Below, piece by piece: positions 6,883 through 8,365 of a stretch of 8,365 nucleotides of DNA. Both the position numbers and the translations under genes were made by a program. Every line of letters begins with the position of its first letter. The first letter of the stretch is position 1. The stretch comes from an uncultured Lachnospiraceae bacterium (lineage in GTDB: Bacteria; Bacillota; Clostridia; Lachnospirales; Lachnospiraceae): NCBI GenBank assembly GCA_910579505.1, contig CAJTTZ010000030.1:1-8365 (forward strand), read 5' to 3'. The notes under the pieces are model-generated. The model had not been told where the DNA came from. It did no database searches and was given only the letters and a program-made list of their open reading frames with translations.

Positions 6883-6909
6883 GTATAGTATAACCTGTAT
6901 TTATGAAAA
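6882..6909 (-). promoter_or_regulatory. Probable pflA promoter
   Basis: On the - strand TTTTCA (6904-6909) and TATACT (6882-6887) are 16 bp apart, 95 nt before the pflA start. A second TATACT overlaps at 6887-6892. The -35 match is moderate. A separate promoter is expected because a terminator follows the upstream gene. Confidence 0.45.
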
Positions 6910-6953
6910 AAACCAGATTTAATTAGGGATACAGTATTTAGGGCATTAATAGG

Positions 6954-6985
6954 AAAAAAAGAAAACCAGGGAACAGTGTCCCTGG
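6954..6985 (-). terminator. Rho-independent terminator after the glycyl radical domain gene
   Basis: On the - strand CCAGGGA (6985-6979) pairs perfectly with TCCCTGG (6972-6966) around a 6-nt loop, followed by TTTTCTTTTTTT. This is a strong intrinsic terminator and separates the PFL genes from pflA. Confidence 0.9.
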
Positions 6986-7006
6986 CTTTCGTTAAATACA
7001 GTATGC

Positions 7007-7024
7007 ACAGTCTATAAAGACTGT
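7007..7024. other. Small hairpin in the 3' untranslated region of the radical domain gene
   Basis: ACAGTC (7007-7012) and GACTGT (7019-7024) form a perfect 6-bp stem with a 6-nt loop between the stop codon and the terminator. It may protect the 3' end of the transcript; no other role is visible. Confidence 0.4.
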
Positions 7025-7052
7025 CTGTTATCTGCCGATCCAATGTGCCAGA

Positions 7053-7292
7053 TTAAACTGACTCATGGAAAGTACGGGAGATAACGTCTGCCTGCTGTTC
7101 CGGTGTCAACTTGATGAAGTTAACTGCATAACCGGATACGCGGATCGTCAACTGAGGATAGTTCTCAGGATGCTTCTGAGCGTCCAGTAAGGTATCTCTG
7201 TTGAGTACGTTAACGTTAAGGTGATGGCCGCCTTTTGTTGCATAACCATCTAATAATGATACTAAGTTATCTACCTGAGCATTTGCTGCCAT
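7053..7292 (-). CDS. Free-standing PFL glycyl radical domain (GrcA-like)
   Basis: This 79-residue protein corresponds to the C-terminal domain of pyruvate formate-lyase. GGHHLNVNVLNRDTLLDA (21-38), PENYPQLTIRVSGYAVNF (42-59) and the ending LTPEQQADVISRTFHESV match the last part of E. coli PflB almost line by line, and Gly54 in RVSGYAV is the radical glycine (Gly734 in E. coli). PflA would abstract a hydrogen from it, and the radical would be passed to the active-site cysteines of the PFL body. E. coli GrcA (YfiD) is a similar stand-alone domain that repairs broken PFL, but there the main enzyme keeps its own domain. Here the PFL body lacks it, so this protein is probably an essential subunit. 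A very strong AAAGGAGG (7301-7308) lies 8 nt upstream, and a terminator follows. The 112-nt spacer before it holds a small GTCGC/GCGAC hairpin (7349-7361). Confidence 0.95.
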   Translation of the reverse strand: MAANAQVDNLVSLLDGYATKGGHHLNVNVLNRDTLLDAQKHPENYPQLTIRVSGYAVNFIKLTPEQQADVISRTFHESV

Positions 7293-7404
7293 TGTTGTGT
7301 CCTCCTTTAAATTTGTTTTATGATATCTAGGCCATACGCTTGTAACACGTCGCTTTGCGACTTACTCCTGGCTGTTATGCCAAGGGTCCGTGTGGCTGGA
7401 TGGC

Positions 7405-7608
7405 TTACTTAAAGTCGTCAAGACCCTCCTGGAGAGTCGGAACGCTGCAGGCAAGAGGTGTACGGGAACAATCGGTACAACCCATTGTCTGAACATTCAT
7501 AGAATCTTCGGCCTTGTCGTCGACGTCCACATTCACGTGTCCGACACCCTGTGCCATTCCGGAATCCATCATCTTGACAAAGTCGTCAATCATCTGCTTG
7601 TTATCCAT
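7405..7608 (-). CDS. Small cysteine-bearing protein resembling the first half of the glycyl radical domain
   Basis: This 67-residue protein lies between the PFL body and the radical domain. Its first 30 residues, including IDDFVKMMDSGMAQGVGHVN (7-26) and VDV, line up with VDNLVSLLDGYATKGGHHLN and VNV of the radical domain with one gap; about 10 of 26 positions are identical. The second half is different: the RVSGYAV glycine loop is absent and MGCTDCSRTPLACSVPTL stands in its place, with cysteines at 44, 47 and 54. A CxxC-x6-C arrangement could bind a metal or iron-sulfur cluster or act as a redox thiol, but the evidence is only the spacing. It has its own AGGAAG 8 nt before ATG. Function is not known to me; activation, holding or protection of the radical subunit is inference from position and resemblance. 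Confidence 0.82.
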   Translation of the reverse strand: MDNKQMIDDFVKMMDSGMAQGVGHVNVDVDDKAEDSMNVQTMGCTDCSRTPLACSVPTLQEGLDDFK

Positions 7609-7687
7609 ATATTCATCTTCCTTTCATACCTCTCCTTACCACCCATCACTATAAGATATGCGGCAGGAGACAGTTATTGTAATCCTT

Positions 7688-7719
7688 CGGAAAAAATCTT
7701 CATATATGGATTTTTTCCG
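7688..7719. promoter_or_regulatory. Perfect 11-bp hairpin between the PFL body and the small cysteine gene
   Basis: CGGAAAAAATC (7688-7698) and GATTTTTTCCG (7709-7719) are perfect inverted copies around a 10-nt loop. On the transcript the U-run lies inside the 3' arm instead of after it, so it resembles a leaky terminator, an mRNA processing or a stability element. It sits within the 164-nt gap that follows the PFL body stop and could set the ratio of the body to the two small subunits. Confidence 0.55.
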
Positions 7720-7772
7720 GCCGGATACAAGAATGTCGTACCCAGCCATATTATTTCAAATATCCAAATAAA

Positions 7773-8365
7773 TTATTTATTCAGATCTAACTCAAGATCG
7801 CCTGCAAATACCTGATCCTCTTTACCAAGAGCACCCGGAATGATGGTGAAGGTATTGGAGATACCATCCTGTGCATCATTGAACGGAAGCTTAGATACGG
7901 AAGACAGGGAAGCTACTGCACCATGAGTGTCACGGCCGTGCATCGGGTTAGCGCCCGGAGCAAAAGGCTGGCCTTTCTTACGTCCGTCAGGTGTGTTACC
8001 TGTAGCCTTACCGTAAGTTACGTTGGAAGTAATGGTAAGGATGGAAGTTGTCGGAACACCGTTCCTGTAGGTGTGATGTCTTCTGATCGCTGTCATGAAC
8101 TTGTGAACGATCTCCTGAGCAATCTCATCTACGCGGTCGTCATCATTACCATATTTCGGGAAGTCGCCGGTTGTCTTGAAGTCAACGATGATACCGTCTT
8201 CGTCTCTGATCGGCTCAACCTTAGCGTATTTGATAGCGGACAGGGAGTCAGCTACGATCGACAGACCTGCAACACCTGTTGCGAAATAACGCTTAACGTC
8301 TCTGTCATGAAGAGCCATCTCTGCTCTCTCATAGCAGTATTTGTCATGCATGTAGTGGATGATGT
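7773..8365 (-). CDS. pflB: Pyruvate formate-lyase body, lacking its glycyl radical domain (5' end outside window)
   Basis: PFL (formate acetyltransferase) converts pyruvate and CoA to acetyl-CoA and formate. The window holds the last 196 codons; the frame stays open to the right edge, so Met at 8351 is internal (IIHYMHDKY precedes and spans it). MALHDRDV, ADSLSAIKYAKVEPIRDEDG, LTITSNVTYGKATGNTPDGR and GANPMHGRDTHGAVASL follow E. coli PflB closely. The active-site cysteines lie outside the window. The chain ends IIPGALGKEDQVFAGDLELDLNK and stops, exactly where E. coli PflB continues into the segment leading to its glycyl radical domain. It thus lacks Gly734 and needs a radical subunit in trans; the domain is encoded 480 nt downstream. 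No frameshift remnant of the missing domain follows the stop. Confidence 0.95.
   Translation of the reverse strand, partial: IIHYMHDKYCYERAEMALHDRDVKRYFATGVAGLSIVADSLSAIKYAKVEPIRDEDGIIVDFKTTGDFPKYGNDDDRVDEIAQEIVHKFMTAIRRHHTYRNGVPTTSILTITSNVTYGKATGNTPDGRKKGQPFAPGANPMHGRDTHGAVASLSSVSKLPFNDAQDGISNTFTIIPGALGKEDQVFAGDLELDLNK

Noticed and set aside
7053..7775. PFL body and radical domain as one gene broken by a stop or frameshift
   Set aside because: 480 nt separate the two, with another intact gene, separate ribosome binding sites and no leftover domain sequence after the first stop. The domain also begins with its own Met at a sensible boundary.
7773..8351. A complete 192-residue protein starting at Met 8351
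   Set aside because: The frame continues to the window edge and the residues before this Met (IIHY) match PFL, so the Met is internal to a longer gene.

Overview
The window looks like a piece of a low-to-moderate GC, fermentative Firmicute chromosome, most likely a gut-type member of the Clostridia (Lachnospiraceae-like). The grounds are the gdpP-rplI-dnaB replication/ribosome cluster, strong AGGAGG-type ribosome binding sites, a clostridial 2[4Fe-4S] ferredoxin and an oxygen-sensitive pyruvate formate-lyase (PFL) system. No rRNA, tRNA or CRISPR is visible. The genus assignment is inference.

Layout. Bases 1-585 contain no convincing complete gene. They hold a chain of RNA-like hairpins (1-245), a near-perfect inverted repeat of about 110 bp (248-358) and a second long hairpin (481-548) in the leader of the next gene. 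On the + strand follow gdpP (c-di-AMP phosphodiesterase), rplI (ribosomal protein bL9) and dnaB (replicative helicase, TTG start), ended by an intrinsic terminator at 4629-4662. A separate + strand gene at 4729-5589 encodes a MerR-type DNA-binding protein with a long charged coiled-coil tail; a perfect 6-5-6 dyad overlaps its probable promoter. The - strand then runs, from right to left: a PFL body cut by the right edge of the window, a 67-residue cysteine-bearing protein, a free-standing 79-residue glycyl radical domain, a terminator, the PFL activase pflA, a structured terminator, and a small ferredoxin that converges on the MerR-type gene.

The notable part is the right-hand third. PFL is normally one chain whose last roughly 80-100 residues form the glycyl radical domain. 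Here the body stops just before that domain, and the domain is its own gene 480 nt downstream, with a strong ribosome binding site. Between them lies a small gene whose first half resembles the start of the glycyl radical domain, but whose second half replaces the glycine loop with CTDCSRTPLAC. This looks like a genuine three-part (split) PFL rather than a broken gene. pflA and the ferredoxin next to it would install the radical and could supply the electrons. The function of the small cysteine protein is not known to me; a role in activating, holding, repairing or quenching the radical subunit is inference. I cannot tell from sequence alone whether this arrangement has already been described.
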